A stretch of DNA of 64,000 nt from Anniella stebbinsi (GCA_029215795.1 JARDYH010000001.1:193819654-193883653); one strand, 5' to 3'. Positions 1-11,964 are shown, counted from the first letter of the stretch. Program-made: numbers and translations. Notes: a model not told the origin generated them from the sequence alone.

Positions 1-329
1 CCATTTTTCCAACTGGCGAGAGAGATGATGTAACTTTTCATGAATCAGTATATGAATACAGGAGGATTCAGGGAACCATTTTTTCCAGATTTTTTTTTCT
101 AATTTCAGTTGACATGATAGGTCAATACAGACTGAATATGCAGATATTTCTACTGTCAGAATCACAGCATCCAAAAATGCCTGTGTGGAAGAGAGTTAAG
201 AATAGCCACACTTAAAACACAAATCTTAAAGCCTAGTTTTCCCACAGGTAGTTCTTTGCTTTACCTATCATTCCTACTTTACTAAGGGAATCTGAAGGAA
301 ACATTGTCCAGAAAATCCATGGCTAAGCT

Positions 330-500
330 AAAATATTGTTATGGTTAGTGAGTGTGTTTAAACTGTTGCTATGTAGCCACCATGGCTAGGAATGGTTCAC
401 GCGACATGTTAAGTCATGGTTCACATGCTAAGCCATAACGTTTAGCTCAAAATACTTAACCACCATGGCTTAGCGTGTTGTCTCAAAAGGGCCAATGAGG
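330..500. repeat. Degraded inverted-repeat DNA element
   Basis: Contains mirrored motifs of the type ACCATGGCTTAGCGTG and its complement, with internal GGTTCAC and GCTAAGCCAT blocks. The same architecture, better preserved, recurs at 21428-21622. Probably a non-autonomous DNA transposon remnant; superfamily not determined. Confidence 0.5.
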
Positions 501-663
501 TAGCAAACCTGTATCTAGGCTGTTGCATTTTACACTGTCAGTGGCGGCTCAAATGATCGAATATTCCCCAAACCAACAAACGAATCCCTTCAGATTGGAA
601 ACTAAATAACACAGAGAAGTGTCCTAGCCTAGCCTTTTCCTTGACTTGGCTGGGATGACTGCA

Positions 664-860
664 CGCAGGGAGAGCCAGTGCTGTGTAGTAGTTAAGAGTG
701 TTGGACTATCCCAAACCAGGCCACGAAACTCACTGGATGACTTTGCGCCAGTCACACACTCTCGGCCTTGCCTACCTCATAGGGCTGATGTGAGAAAAAA
801 AATGGGGAGTAAACATGTACATTGTACTGTGCTCCCAGGAGGAACGGTGGGATAAAAATG
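664..860 (+). repeat. tRNA-derived SINE
   Basis: The body (GAGAGCCAGTGCTGTGTAGT, then TTAAGAGTGTTGGACTA, then AACTCACTGGATGACTTTG and CCTACCTCATAGGGCTG) has the layout of a tRNA-derived SINE common in squamates: A-box-like TAGTAGTTAAGAGT, a body mentioning a TGACTTTGCGCCAGTCAC block, and a 3' end GTGGGATAAAAATG. A reverse-strand relative with a clear B box lies at 13830-14570. Confidence 0.6.
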
Positions 861-1000
861 AAATAGATAAAAGAAAAATAATGATTATTTATTGATTTAT
901 TGTTAATTAATTTATCATATGAGCCCCCACCTGCAACCTGAAATAGTGGCTCTTATTTTGGAGGCTTGAGGCTCCGAGTTTGGTAGGGCTATAAATTCAT

Positions 1001-1131
1001 TCTGGGTTTCAGTCAGAACCAGCCTGAACTGTACAGGAGCTATCCGACGTGCTGAACCCTATTCCACAAAATACGATCAGCAACTTGGATAGTTCTTTTA
1101 GAATTCTGGCTGGTTCTGACTGAAACCCAGA
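1001..1131. repeat. Short hairpin, 24-bp perfect arms
   Basis: The 24 bases at 1001-1024 (starting TCTGGGTTTCAGTCAG) are exactly complementary to 1108-1131, with an 83-base loop. No target duplication was recognised. Either a tiny foldback element or the two ends of a short DNA transposon. Confidence 0.75.
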
Positions 1132-1894
1132 AGGGATTCACAGTCCCACTGAAATCAGCGCCACCATCCTCCACTGGGTGTAGCCCAGAGCGGACACAAA
1201 TTTAACACCTGAGAACTAGGCCATAGTTCAAGCCCAATAAACTATCCACTGACCTTCAGCACTTCGGGTTGGACATAGCAATCCCATACGGCCTCATATA
1301 CGGTAAGATGAGGCTGTATCCAAGAAGAATGGTTTGGCAACTGTCCCAGCGTATTCTGAATCCTAGAACCATCTGCCCTGTCTCTTTAAACTGAATGTAA
1401 CATTAAAGTGCCACGAGAGAAACCCAAGCCCTCCACCAGTAGGAACTCTTCCAGTGTTCTTTCTCAGTAAGCCAGGAAATAGTGTGGTGCATGAATGCAT
1501 CATTAAAGTAATTGCTAACATCTCACACGTGCAAAATGAAGTGATATCCCTAATGGCTGATGTCCCGGCATTGTTCTTAAGACCAGGTTTAAGATTAAAT
1601 AATCAGGATTTTTCATGCCTGTATAGCAAAGATTAGTTGTTTCACCAAACCACATTACCTGGCTTATTTAAAGACCTCTGTATATTTTAACAGGGTTTGT
1701 TGACCTTCACCTTCCTAAGGAATTTATCCTATAGTTTATAACTCAAGGTACAGAAAAGTATTTGCTAAGTCAATACATCCTGCAGACAACAGACTATAAT
1801 AAATTAGAACTTAGAACCTTCGTTTTGCTCAGGAATTTGTTTGTATATATGCAAGGTTATCTGCAGCCAAGAGTTCCTCATCATGTTATAAACA

Positions 1895-1929
1895 AACACA
1901 CACACATACACACACACACACACCACACA
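1895..1929. repeat. CA microsatellite
   Basis: Interrupted (CA)n run next to CPS1 exon 1, on the intron side. Confidence 0.9.
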
Positions 1930-1965
1930 GAATTAATCCAATAGTTGATGAAAAGTTGCAATTAC

Positions 1966-2091
1966 CTTCATACTCAGTGACCGGATACCAATTCTTGAAA
2001 AATCTTGGTTATGTTGAACAGCCCTATGGAAAACACGAAAGCCCCCTCTCAAAGTTTTCACCATTTTGCAAGTTGTCAAAATTCTTGTCAT
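1966..2091 (-). CDS. CPS1: CPS1 coding exon 1 (N-terminal mitochondrial presequence); gene continues beyond left edge
   Basis: First coding exon of carbamoyl-phosphate synthetase I, the ammonia-dependent mitochondrial enzyme that makes carbamoyl phosphate for the urea cycle. Read on the minus strand, ATG is at 2091-2089 and 42 codons follow to a GTAATT donor whose GT is at 1965-1964. The peptide starts MTRILTTCKMVKTLRGGF and ends RIGIRSLSMK. It matches the start of vertebrate CPS1 as I remember it (MTRILTAFKVVRTLK, ending GIRLLSVK), and the exon has the same 42-codon length and phase 0. It is rich in Arg and Lys with a single acidic residue, as expected of a cleaved mitochondrial targeting sequence. 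No match to exon 2 was seen between 1 and 1965, so intron 1 is at least 1.9 kb here. The bases just before ATG read as a pyrimidine- and T-rich stretch ending in CAAG, so this exon could also accept a splice from a distal 5' exon, as the long human isoform does. No strong TATA box was identified. Confidence 0.93.
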
Positions 2092-5058
2092 CTTGAGGTA
2101 AATGGCAAAATAATAATAATAAAAATATTTTTTTAAGGTGGGTATAGAAGCTATACAGATGTATATGGGAGCAAAGATCGAGGAGCAGTTGGTGTACTGA
2201 CTCAACCGTACAGGCTTCGCTTTGCATTTTCATTCATTTTTCCATTAAAAGGCTTCAGCTAGACTCCACCCTCCCTGCTCCTCCTTAGAGGAGTGTCTGA
2301 CACAATTTTTAGAGAGAGGTATGCCTCCGGAAAGGCTGAAGTGGTATTCTGGACCAACCATAAACACCTCTACTACTGGAAAGCAGCTAAAACTGCAGGG
2401 AACTATTAGCATTTATTTCAACTAAACTGTGAAATTAAAAAGCAAGGGAGTTCCTCTTACGTCAGTCAGACACAATTTACAACTGAAACTTACTACAGAC
2501 AGTAGCTTACATTAGGCAGAAAATTCACTAACCATCTCCTATTCTGGCCAGTTCCCAAAGGCCTGTCTGACTGCCCTACTCACATGGACAGAAGCCTTTA
2601 TCACACCTACCCATTTTGCTTCTGCGGGTTCCCCCTCCGTTTCCTATGCGAGTGGAGCCTTTTGATCACACGTGGTCAGTTTTGCTCCGATACCTCAACT
2701 CAGCCTGCGAAGGAGGGGAGAAAACGGACCATCCCCGTTCAGGGATATTTCGAAAGAGGAAGGAAACAAGGAGCACTCGGGGTGCGAGAGCAGCGTGAGG
2801 GGCACCACGTTGGGTGAAAGAATTGGATCAAAGTCGTGGCGGGTGTGGATCAAACCACCCGTGTGATGAAGGCTTCACTTCTGTTTGCATGGTCCACTTC
2901 TTTTCTTTTCACAAAGAAAGTTCCGCAATGTGGGGAAAATCTGAGTTCATCCATGTCTTGAACATTGCACTCTTTCCTAAGAACATAACAAACGCCTTGC
3001 TGAATTAGTCCACCTTGTCCAGCATTTTGGCAAGGAGTCCAGCTGCCCTACTAGGCAGTGAAGTAGTAACTGGCCAATTGTCCATCTGTTGACCATAGTC
3101 CACTTTCTGCCCACCTTTCTTCTAGTGTGATTTTTAAAAAAAGAACCTAAGGCTGTCTTGGTTCCCAATAGCTCCCATTAATTCTCTGGGACAAATAGCA
3201 CTGGGAGAGAAATGGAGGGTCATGTAGCCATGGGATCAGTTAAAGTTCCCCCAAGCCGTAGTTTAAACTGACATTACAAAGCTTAACAGTGCCATCCTAT
3301 ACAGGTCTACTCAATGGCTGCATTCAGACAACACAATAATCAACTGGGGGGGGGGGACAATCGTCAGTTGTATTGACTATCATGTCATCTGAATGCGCTG
3401 ATCCTCTGCGCTGATCCTAATCCACACCACGGTTGATTATTTATTACCATGTTGTGTGGGGAGTACCCCCTAGATGAACAACTGTAAAGTTGATTATTAC
3501 CCCACCATTGACTATCGTGTTGTCCGAATTCAGCCTTAGAGTGCTACACATAAAGCAGAAAGGCAGAGTATACATCTGACAAATTCATTTCTTTGGCCAC
3601 ACTGCGGTTGTGCTTGTTTGCCCTCTGTAAGGCAGGTGGTTTGGAGCACATGTTCCAGAGGGCATTGCCTGTTTTCGCCATCAATAGACAAACTAGCAAA
3701 ACATAATTTTTGTTTGCTTGTTTTGTTTTAAATCAACGTCAGTGGCTTTTATAATAACAACCAGCTGACTGATGCTATCCCCTTTAGGAAGGTATACAGG
3801 ACCCATAGCAAATTAATTAGGCAAGTCTTTGGGTACTACCACTGATCATGAGGATGGATTATCGGAATCTATCAGAGGGTCAACTTCCAGAGGAAGAGAT
3901 AGTATCACTGTTCTAAAACAAACATATACCTCTGAGGAAATCCTTCATAGCCATAACCTCTTGACTGAACAAGTGCTATTAAAAAAATAAGAATATTGCA
4001 GGGAGAGACCTCTCACAGTTCAAATATGTGGCATTATCTGACTTTAACCTAGCTTTCCCTTGTAGAGAAAGATGTTTCCTACATAACCTTTGAGGAATCA
4101 GTCAATAAGTTAAATAAAATGGCTTGGATCCTAATTTCTTTAAGCAGAACAGAATTTATAGAATGGGGTTCTCCCAACTCACCCTTCCTTCTGCAGACCC
4201 CTGTGCCCTCCAAATACTGCTTTTGGGGGTTAGGGCCCTTGGGAACAGTAGGAGATGGAGTCAGGGGGCTCCAGCTGGTGGGGATTTGGTGGAAATTGCT
4301 ACTGTCTTAAGTGAATGGAAAAGCAAGTTAGGATCCAAGCCATTATAGAGCTTTTCTGTACAAGGCTGTTAATCCACTGTATCTACCTTCAGTTTCATTG
4401 CAGATCCAAGATCTACACAAAGAGCTTCGGCTTTTCTGCTATATTGGTGGTGCTGTTCTATAGCAGTATAACACAGGGAGGAGTGTACATTTTATTTCAC
4501 TTTCAGAAATAATACTCCATTTTCCCCTCTGCGAAGTGCTCTTTAAAAAACAGATGTGCAGAAGCAAAACTGGAGGTCACGATGACTAAAGAACCCATAA
4601 ACAACGGTGAATAAGGAATGACAAGCACCCAATAAGATGCCATTATGTAGAAAATCTCATCCTAATCAGAGCTGTGCTGAATATTTATCCATTTCATCTT
4701 TAGGTCAAGAGGAGTGCTTTCAGGAGTGGGCTGAAATGTTTCTTGAACAAAATGTAAATTGTGTAAACGCTGAACTTTACTCAATCTTATTCACTGGCAT
4801 TGTTCCCTAATCCACAGCTTCTTCAGTGCATTGTTTTCATATAATTACTGGCTCTTCATTTTCCTGGAAATAATCATATAAGTGATCTCAACTAGTCAGG
4901 GACCATAATCAATCAGACTTTGCTTTTCGACAACATCACTCAGGACAAATGAAGCCAATTCAGAGTGAAAGCAATGCTTCCTGAGTATTTTGAGCCCTTT
5001 CAAAGCAAATCACTGAAAAACTGCTAAAGGGAAGAAATGGATTTTGATGCTGCAAAAC
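2092..5058. other. Intergenic, CPS1 upstream side
   Basis: Region 5' of CPS1 exon 1. The first few hundred bases would hold the CPS1 5' UTR and proximal promoter, but no TATA box or CpG island could be assigned. A TTTTAATGG TATA-like string on the minus strand near 2245 is only suggestive. Apart from the inverted-repeat element at 3315-3535, nothing is recognised in 2300-3300 or 3540-5050. The short open frames there show no coding character. Confidence 0.55.
3315..3535. mobile_element. Non-autonomous inverted-repeat element (GGCTGCATTCAGACAACA family)
   Basis: Starts GGCTGCATTCAGACAACAC and ends in the near complement GTGTTGTCCGAATTCAGCC. The interior carries AATAATCAACTG, a G run, and the complementary CAGTTGTATTGACTAT. 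Same family as 13985-14475 and 42577-43088 by shared terminal and subterminal blocks. Target duplication not evident in this copy. Confidence 0.65.
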
Positions 5059-5377
5059 TAGGCTGACCAGATAAAATCCAGGTCAGGGCTCATGTAACTT
5101 TAACAGTTGTAGAGCAAAGGGAATTTCAACCAGTGTCATTTGTATGCAATTAGTTCTGGTGATATTCCCTCTTCATCACAACAGTTAAAGGTGCATGCAC
5201 TATACTAGAGTGACCATATACAAAAGAAGGCAGGGCCCTTGCAACTTTAACTGTTGTAATGAAGAGGGAATTTCACCAGGAACTAATTGCATACAAATGA
5301 CACTGGCTGAAATTCCCTTTGCTCTACAACTGTTAAAGTTACATGAGCCCTGACCTGGATTTTATCTGGTCATCCTA
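5059..5377. mobile_element. Foldback DNA element, copy 1 (319 bp, 7-bp target duplication)
   Basis: Begins TAGGCTGACCAGATAAAATC and ends with the approximate complement (GATTTTATCTGGTCATCCTA). It is flanked by GCAAAAC at 5052-5058 and again at 5378-5384. The two halves are near-perfect inverted copies of about 145 bp separated by a short asymmetric centre that contains a second TIR-like TAGAGTGACCATATAC. No open frame; mobilisation would need a transposase in trans. Confidence 0.85.
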
Positions 5378-5571
5378 GCAAAACATTCCTCCCTTTAGCT
5401 CATACCTAGATATGATGAAATTTGGGTGCAACCCTGTGTAAGTTTAGATAGAGAAAAGTCCTACAACTCCTAGCTTTGTTGGACATTTCTGTCAAACATG
5501 TATAGGATTGTGCCCTTAGGGATTTGAGACTGCAACTTTTTTTTTTAGTTTCTAAGAGCATAATCCTATGT

Positions 5572-5743
5572 AAAGTGACCAAATGACAGAGAAAAGGGAA
5601 CAGGGAAGCCTGTTTCTCAGTAGATTCCGAGCACGGAGGGAAGCGGACGCCCCAGCAGCAGCAGGTAAGGAGCGCGGGGCGGGGGGGAGCGCGGGGCGGG
5701 GGGGTGCGCGGGTGCGCGGGGCACTTACCTGCTGGGGCTTCCC
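5572..5743. repeat. GC-rich hairpin fragment next to foldback copy 2
   Basis: Contains CCAGCAGCAGCAGGTAAGG and, about 75 bases later, the partial complement CTTACCTGCTGGGG, separated by G- and CGC-rich sequence. The GGTAAG/CTTACC hairpin style recalls the larger GC-rich element at 20670-21244. Its left limit is uncertain. Confidence 0.5.
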
Positions 5744-6053
5744 TAGGGTGACCATATGAAAAGGAGGACAGGGCTCCTGTAACTTTTAACAGTTGCATTG
5801 AAAAGGAATTTCAGCAGGTGTCCTTTGTATACATGCAGCACCTGGTGAAATTCCCTCTTCACCACAACTGTAAAAGCTGCAGGAGCCCTGTCCTCTTGAC
5901 CAGATACCAAAGAGGGCAGGGCTCCTGCAGCTTTAACTGTTGTGATGAAGAGGGAATTTCACCAGGTGCTGCATGCATACAAATGAAATTCCCTTTTTTA
6001 TACAACTGTTAAAGATACAGGAGCCCTGTCCTCCTTTTCATATGGTCATCCTA
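5744..6053. mobile_element. Foldback DNA element, copy 2 (310 bp)
   Basis: Begins TAGGGTGACCATATGAAAAG and ends CTTTTCATATGGTCATCCTA. Same two-armed architecture as copy 1, with internal GTTAAAG, GAAATTCCC and ACCAGGTG blocks. No matching flanking duplication; its left flank is the GC-rich hairpin at 5572-5743. Confidence 0.82.
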
Positions 6054-6278
6054 CCCATGTATGTTCATTCATCTGACAAAGGGGCTCTACTCCACAAAAG
6101 CTTATGCCATAATTTGTGAGCTTTTAAGACACCATGAGAATCTTTGTTGGTTTGGGTGATGGAAAGGTATTCTGCTCCTTATTTCACCTGTACACAATCT
6201 TTGGTCTCACACTGAAATCTGATTCTTGGACTGTGATCTGAGGAACCTGAATTCATATTAAGCCCTGAGACACAGCCA

Positions 6279-6403
6279 AATTGACCAGATGCAAAAAAAG
6301 GGCAGGATTCCCACAGCTCTAAATGTGCATGGCAAACAACATGTGCTCAGATTCCCTCTTCTACACATCAGGAGCCATGTGCTTTTTTCATCTGGCCAGA
6401 TTA
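6279..6403. repeat. Foldback-family remnant
   Basis: Degraded, shortened member of the same family: TTGACCAGATGCAAAAAAAG at the left and CATCTGGCCAGATTA at the right, with GGGCAGGATTCCCACAGCTC and GATTCCCTCTTCTACAC blocks between. Confidence 0.6.
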
Positions 6404-6702
6404 GGCTGGTGCGATCTACTTCTCTTTTCTTTTTAATAAAATCCTGAGGTTCACCAACCAAATTCAGATGCAAAAATAGTGAGTGGCACATACAATTAAG
6501 GATCAGGACATCTCTGAGTAAATGCTTAGCCCAGGAATTTCTCCTGAGCACACAATCCTTTTGCACAAACATCCACTCATGATTCCCCCCCAAAACTTTC
6601 ATTTTAGCAATCTAATTTATTTGCGTGGAGTCTTTTTGTTGTTGCTAATGGGAGCCAGAAACGCTTGCCAATTCATGGAAAATCATCTGGAGATCTGATC
6701 TA

Positions 6703-6790
6703 AGATGGCCAGATGCAAAAGTGGACAGAGCTCCTGCACCTTTAATAGTTTGTAGAAGAGAGAATTTCAGCAGGTGGATGTAGCATGACA
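6703..6790. repeat. Foldback-family remnant, one arm
   Basis: GGCCAGATGCAAAAGTGGAC followed by AGCTCCTGCACCTTTAATAG and GAATTTCAGCAGGTG. This is one arm of the family without its partner. Confidence 0.55.
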
Positions 6791-6869
6791 ATCTAGTATT
6801 GGTGGTTATTGGAAGTCCTGTTCCAAGTGCCCTCATATGCTATGGTGTGGTGCAGGGCTACTTGGGAGT

Positions 6870-7135
6870 GGGACTTTTCAGTAGTAGCTCCCTGTTGTGG
6901 AATACTGTCCACAGAGAGGTCTGGCTGACACCTACTTTGCTTGAGTTGTTTGTGCCCACCTGCTTCCAGAGTGCAAAGGAAGAGGTGGGTCTCTAGCTGG
7001 TGCTAGAAGATAGCAATTCATTTTTTTAATAATGCATTTTGACCCATAGACCTTCCTCTCCAATTTGCTTTGAGATAATTGGCATGATGTATATTTTGTA
7101 ACAATTGCTGATACTTATTCATCCTTCTTAAAAAT
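6870..7135 (+). repeat. Interspersed repeat R2 copy 1 (LINE L2-like start)
   Basis: The first part (ACTTTTCAGTAGTAGCTCCC, TGTGGAATACTGTCC) resembles the C-terminal coding end of L2-type LINEs. From about 6970 the sequence is closely repeated at 9254-9425: AGTGCAAAGGAAGA..GGTCTCTAGCT, then a block including AATAATGCATTTTGACCCAT and CAATTGCTGATA. Confidence 0.6.
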
Positions 7136-7208
7136 GTTTTAAGTATGACTGCTTTCTGGATGTTGGTGTGGATTTATTTTGGTAGGCCCAGTTTCTGAAG
7201 GTTTTCTG

Positions 7209-7210
<2 letters not shown>

Positions 7211-7244
<34 letters not shown>
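7211..7244. repeat. GT microsatellite
   Basis: Uninterrupted (GT)17 run. Confidence 0.95.
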
Positions 7245-7245
<1 letters not shown>

Positions 7246-7265
7246 GCTGGTGACTGATGTGATTA

Positions 7266-8170
7266 ACTGAATAATTGTAACCTTTTCCTGCTGCACAGTT
7301 CTTTAATTTCCATAGCCATTTTTTTCTCTCTTTTCCTATTCCTTTTCTGCAACATTTTTGCCATTAGGTATTGCTAAATCAATGAGGTAGGTGTGTTTTT
7401 CTTGTTTATTACTGTAATGTCTGGTCAATAACAAAGTATTGTCTTTTCCCAAAATTGTTCGGTCCCAGCAAGATAACATGTGAGTGCATAGTGTGGCTTG
7501 TCTTGGCTTGTCTGAGTGTGTCTGGATCTCCTAGGCTCTAAAAGCGTCTTTCTGGAGAGCACCTGCTGGTTGCATGATCCATGAGGCCAGGTTCTCATGA
7601 GTGCATAGTTCTTCTTGACAGGAGGGCCTTGCACTTGCTAGAGTAAGCTGAACATATGTGAAGTGGCTGCAATCCTATATTCATTTATCTGGGAGTAAGC
7701 TTTATTGAAATCAATGGGACTTGTTTCTGAGGTTTCTTTGGGCAGTTTTCTTTGGGTCCCTGATTGAGATTTCTGTTCTCTGCACACTTAAACAGTGTAA
7801 ATTCAGGAGATATTTGTCTAGCATTGTGATAATGGGCATCTGTTCTGGCCTTTCTTTGTATTGCTACTGACCATGGTCTTGTTTACATGGCTAACGAACC
7901 AGAGATATAATGACACATTGTTAGATTAGTTTCTCATTGATAAATCAGAAGTTGAAACAAGCTAAGAGGTGCTAGTGAGAAGTGACAACAACAACAACCA
8001 CCCTTTAGTCCATTTTATTCCATGGCTAGTGCTTGCAGGGTAATAGTATTTTATACTCTTTCTTAATGCTAGGTTGCTAGTTTGTTGTACTAGCTTTTTC
8101 TGTACTTGTCAACTGCTTCATTTGTTCAGTGGTAGCAGTATGCTGAAGCTGTGAGTATGAATATGAGAAA
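7266..8170. repeat. Interspersed repeat R1 copy 1 (about 0.9 kb)
   Basis: Alignable by eye over nearly its whole length with 23611-24615: shared blocks include GTTCTTTAATTTCCATAGCC, ATAATGGGCATCTGTTCTGG and GAAGTTGAAACAAGCTAAGA. On the minus strand both copies encode a related peptide (CNQQVLSRKTLLEPRRSRH here), which hints at an old mobile-element coding region. Class unknown. This copy lacks the DNA element inserted in copy 2. Confidence 0.7.
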
Positions 8171-8431
8171 GGTGATTGGGAAAGAGTATTGAATGTTAGG
8201 AAAGGTGAGACTATGGTCATCCAATGAAGGATTTGCAGTCAGAAAAGATATTTGAGGGAAAGGGAGACTGTATCACACAAAGTATAGCAAAATCTTTAAA
8301 GTACAGCAAAAGCTACAAAAGTAGGAGTGAAGGTAATTTCAAATACATTGAATGTCTCGGTGATTTTAACATTAAGATGTTATGTAGAACAGGTTTGCCT
8401 TAATTGTGTGCTGTGAAATCAGAAATGTGAC

Positions 8432-8547
8432 CAAAGCCATCTTTGGGTGGACATGTCCCTTTGGGAGCCGGCCATGTTGGTGGGCATGCCCCCTTGGGGC
8501 GGCCATGTTGTCCTCCTTTTTGGTTTCCAAAATATGGTCACCCTAGC
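8432..8547. repeat. Short DNA-element remnant ending in TGGTCACCCTAG
   Basis: Contains repeated GGCCATGTTG blocks on a GC-rich background and ends AAAATATGGTCACCCTAG, the same terminus as the foldback family. Left terminus near GTGACCAAAGCC. Probably related to that family or another hAT-like group. Confidence 0.45.
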
Positions 8548-9224
8548 TCATCTGCTTAGCAAAAAGAGATGGAGCGGAGCCCAAGGAGCAAGGAAAATAG
8601 TAGGAAAGACTCCTGAGCCCAGGGAGTGGAGGGTGGAGAGAGAAATAAAGAAAGCACATGTATAGGATTCTATGGGCTGTAACCAAAGTTCAGTCAAGAG
8701 TTTGGGCTTTGTATCTCCTAAAATAAGTAGTCGCAACTTTGTTAAGCTCATTGGGGAAGACAGTTTGGTTTTGTTGCCCAAGCATTGGCTTTGTGGATAA
8801 GGGGGACGCCTGTTTTGGAGGAACAGAAGGAAAGAGAAAACGCTTGGAAAAATAAGTTTAGTTTCTAATTGGAAGTGAAGAGGAATTTAAAACTTTTACT
8901 TCCCATTAAATACTGTGGGCGCAATACTGTTGAAATTAAGCATTTTTATGCCCTGTTGATTCAAATGTTTAACAGTACCATCCTGTGTATATTTATTCAG
9001 AAGTAAGTATGTTCGCTGGCAGGTCTCCCATTAAGGTATTTCCATTGAAATTCTACTGATGAAAATTCTGACCAGCAAAATATCTCAACCTATGCCAATA
9101 TGAGTGTGAGTTCTGATCCTAAAACTTTTGCTGGGTCATTATACTTGGGATCAGGAATTTTGAGTCATGAAGGAATTCCACCCCCCAACATAGGTAGTTG
9201 TTTTAGCCATCGTCTGTGCTATAT

Positions 9225-9476
9225 GGTTTGGCTCGCTTGCTTGAGTTACTTGCTCCATAGTGCAAAGGAAGAAGCGGGTCTCTAGCTGCTGCTAGAAGAT
9301 TGTAATTCATTTTTTTAATAATGCATTTTGACCCATAGACCTTCCTCTCCAATTTGTTTGAAATAATTGGCATGATGTATATTTTGTAACAATTGCTGAT
9401 AATTGTTCATCCTTCTTAAGAAATCTTTAATGAAATTAACAGGGTTTCCTATTATTATTATTATTATTATTATTAT
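9225..9476. repeat. Interspersed repeat R2 copy 2 plus ATT microsatellite
   Basis: 9225-9425 repeats 6940-7135 closely, including GACCCATAGACCTTCCTCTC and TGATGTATATTTTGTAACA. It is followed by an (ATT)n run at 9451-9476. Confidence 0.75.
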
Positions 9477-11904
9477 CTCTTTTCTTGCTCATGGTGGTTT
9501 TCTAGTTGGACATGATGAGTTTTGCCAAGTCATGATGTCTTTTACAGATTCATAAATTTCCTGCCTATCAAACATGAGGTCAGAGTGGTGTCTCCAACTT
9601 CGGATCTAGGAATCCCAACTATAGGAATGCTCTCTAAGAATATAGAATCCCTTTCTCTTCCAAGTAGTGTATATCAAAATATTTGTTCCCAAGCCTTTCA
9701 TGACGGATGCCCACCCACAGTATTTTGTCTATCTTCTAGGTCTTCTAGGTCTAATTCTCAGACCCATACATTGGTCTAATGACCATACTGCTTCTGATAT
9801 GTTCTCCAATGTCCTTTTTATTAACCAAATGCCCCTTTGAAAATTCTATTATGGGTGTTTATTTCCTAACATTCCAGTTTCCACATTCCTTTGAGAATAG
9901 CTACTGCAGTTGGAATCCGAAACACACTTACTAGAAATCGATTCTTAACTCAGTGAGACCTGTTGCTGAGTAAAGCTGTTTGGGATTAGTTTGGGCTACA
10001 CATCTAAAGAAAGGCACAATTCTCGACTTTAGATTGCTGGATGGTTTTCAGTTATTTTATTTATTATATGATTTATATACTACTCATCATCCAATAAGAT
10101 TCCTGAGAGGTGAACAATAAAAACAAAGAACAAAGAAATCCACAATTAAAATCTTTAAAACCAAATTACACCAATAAACCGGGGTAAGGGAGAAGGCACT
10201 CTCTCAAATATTCTGGTCCCAAGTTGTTTAGGGCTTAATACAACAATAACAAAACCTTCAAACTGGCCTAGGAGCAAATAGACAGCCAGTGTAGCCTTTG
10301 GTTTATGAGCGCTGAGAGGCCTCCCTCTGGAAGCATCTTCGGTCTTGGGTCCTATAGGCCCACCTATCCTTTAGTCACATCCATTGAGCACCATTTTCTC
10401 CCATCTTTATCTACATAGCCACACCTCTCTCCCCCCACTTTTTTTAATAAAGAGTGGGCAACTGCAGCCAATTTCCACACACTTTGCATCAAGGAGTTGG
10501 GCTTCCTTGCAGGGCAATTGCTAGAGCTCTCACACAACATCTCTCTGTTTTGAACTTCAGCACTTTTCAAGTGTGAAAAAAGCATTCTGTGCATGCTCAA
10601 AGGTACTAGTCACCTCCACAATGTTATTGATTATCTAACGTTACTTCATATGTTGTTTCTTTAAAGAAGGGTATGGTCAAATATGGAATGGGCATAGCTA
10701 AAGAAGGAGGGGTGCATTTTTTGGGACCACCTCCCCTGCCATCATTCTGAGAACACAGTCTAAGACATGTGTTGAAACTTTGACATCTCCTTGCTAATAA
10801 TAATACTCTTGTACTACTACTAAAATGTATAGTAGTACAGATCTCCACCTCTGCTAACAAAGGCCAGATCTACACCAAGCAGGATATAACGCTTTGAAAA
10901 CGCTTTGAAAACTGTATATGGAGTATGTCATGGGCCCCAACAGTTGTCAATACCGTTATAAACCATTTTACAGCAGTAGTGTAGATCTTGCCAAATACTA
11001 AATGAAAAATAGTGTGGGAGCTGAATCTCCCACAATTCTGACTCTTTAGCAGAAGATACAAAAGATCTTATCCTCTTTCCTCACACTTTCACCCTTACTT
11101 TTAGGCTCTCTACTCTTCCAAAATTCCTACAAGGAAAAGCATTGCACTGTAGGAATTAGTGTAATGATCTCCCCATCTTATCCGCACGGTTAATTTTCCT
11201 GAGTTTACATACAAAATATACAGGCTGGAAGGTTTCACCTAATTGCAGCTTTCCGGCATACGCATAAACAAGAAAGCCTCATAAGACTGCAGTTATTGCT
11301 CCTCACAGATGTAGAGTTGGGTGGGACCCATTCTCATAACAAACCAAAGCAATGGGCATTTGATAGTTAACCTGAAATCATCAGCCACCTCACTGGAAAT
11401 TTCTTAACTTCGTTCTTTCTATCTCAGTTCCTTTTATCTTTGTAAAATCCATTTTCAAATATATATTCTTCCTTTGGGTCATTAGTAAAAGAACATTAGT
11501 AGGTCGATTGCTCCTCCTTGGACAAAGAGTCCATATTCCCCACAAATAAATGCAAGAGAGATAAAGCCCTTCTCTTATCTTCAGCAGAATAGGTCAAACT
11601 CCATTGCCAATAGAATTAGCGGAATCAGCTGACACAGAAAATACATGGAGTGCCATCCTAATAGTTAAAGGACACTTGTGTACATAAGGATTCCAAAATG
11701 GCTTAAGAAGACCAAAATCACAAATTCCTATTCGGGAGGAGTTCCAGCTGTACCTAGGGAGAGAGTTGCATAGTACTGGAGTGACCAATGTGCGCATCAG
11801 GTATGTGAGTTGAGTGGATGACTGTAATATTAAACATCCAGTGAAATGCTTGAGAGATTGCTACACTGTGTGCCTAAAGAGCTTCGGCTGTGGGGCAGTA
11901 CAGT

Positions 11905-11917
11905 ATTATTGTTGTTG

Positions 11918-11954
<37 letters not shown>

Positions 11955-11964
11955 TATTATTATT
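11905..11964. repeat. GTT/ATT trinucleotide repeat
   Basis: (GTT)n then a long (ATT)n run with one interruption. It produces a spurious polytyrosine frame. Confidence 0.92.

Larger units (their letters stand above)
1..1965 (-). other. CPS1: CPS1 intron 1 (partial)
   Basis: Non-coding. It holds a degraded inverted-repeat DNA element (about 330-500), a tRNA-derived SINE (664-860), a short hairpin (1001-1131) and a CA microsatellite (1895-1929). No CPS1 exon 2 was recognised in any minus-strand frame. Confidence 0.7.

Noticed and set aside
1..1965. Search for CPS1 exon 2 in the left edge
   Set aside because: No minus-strand frame resembles the conserved glutaminase-like domain start, and no candidate exon of appropriate length was seen.
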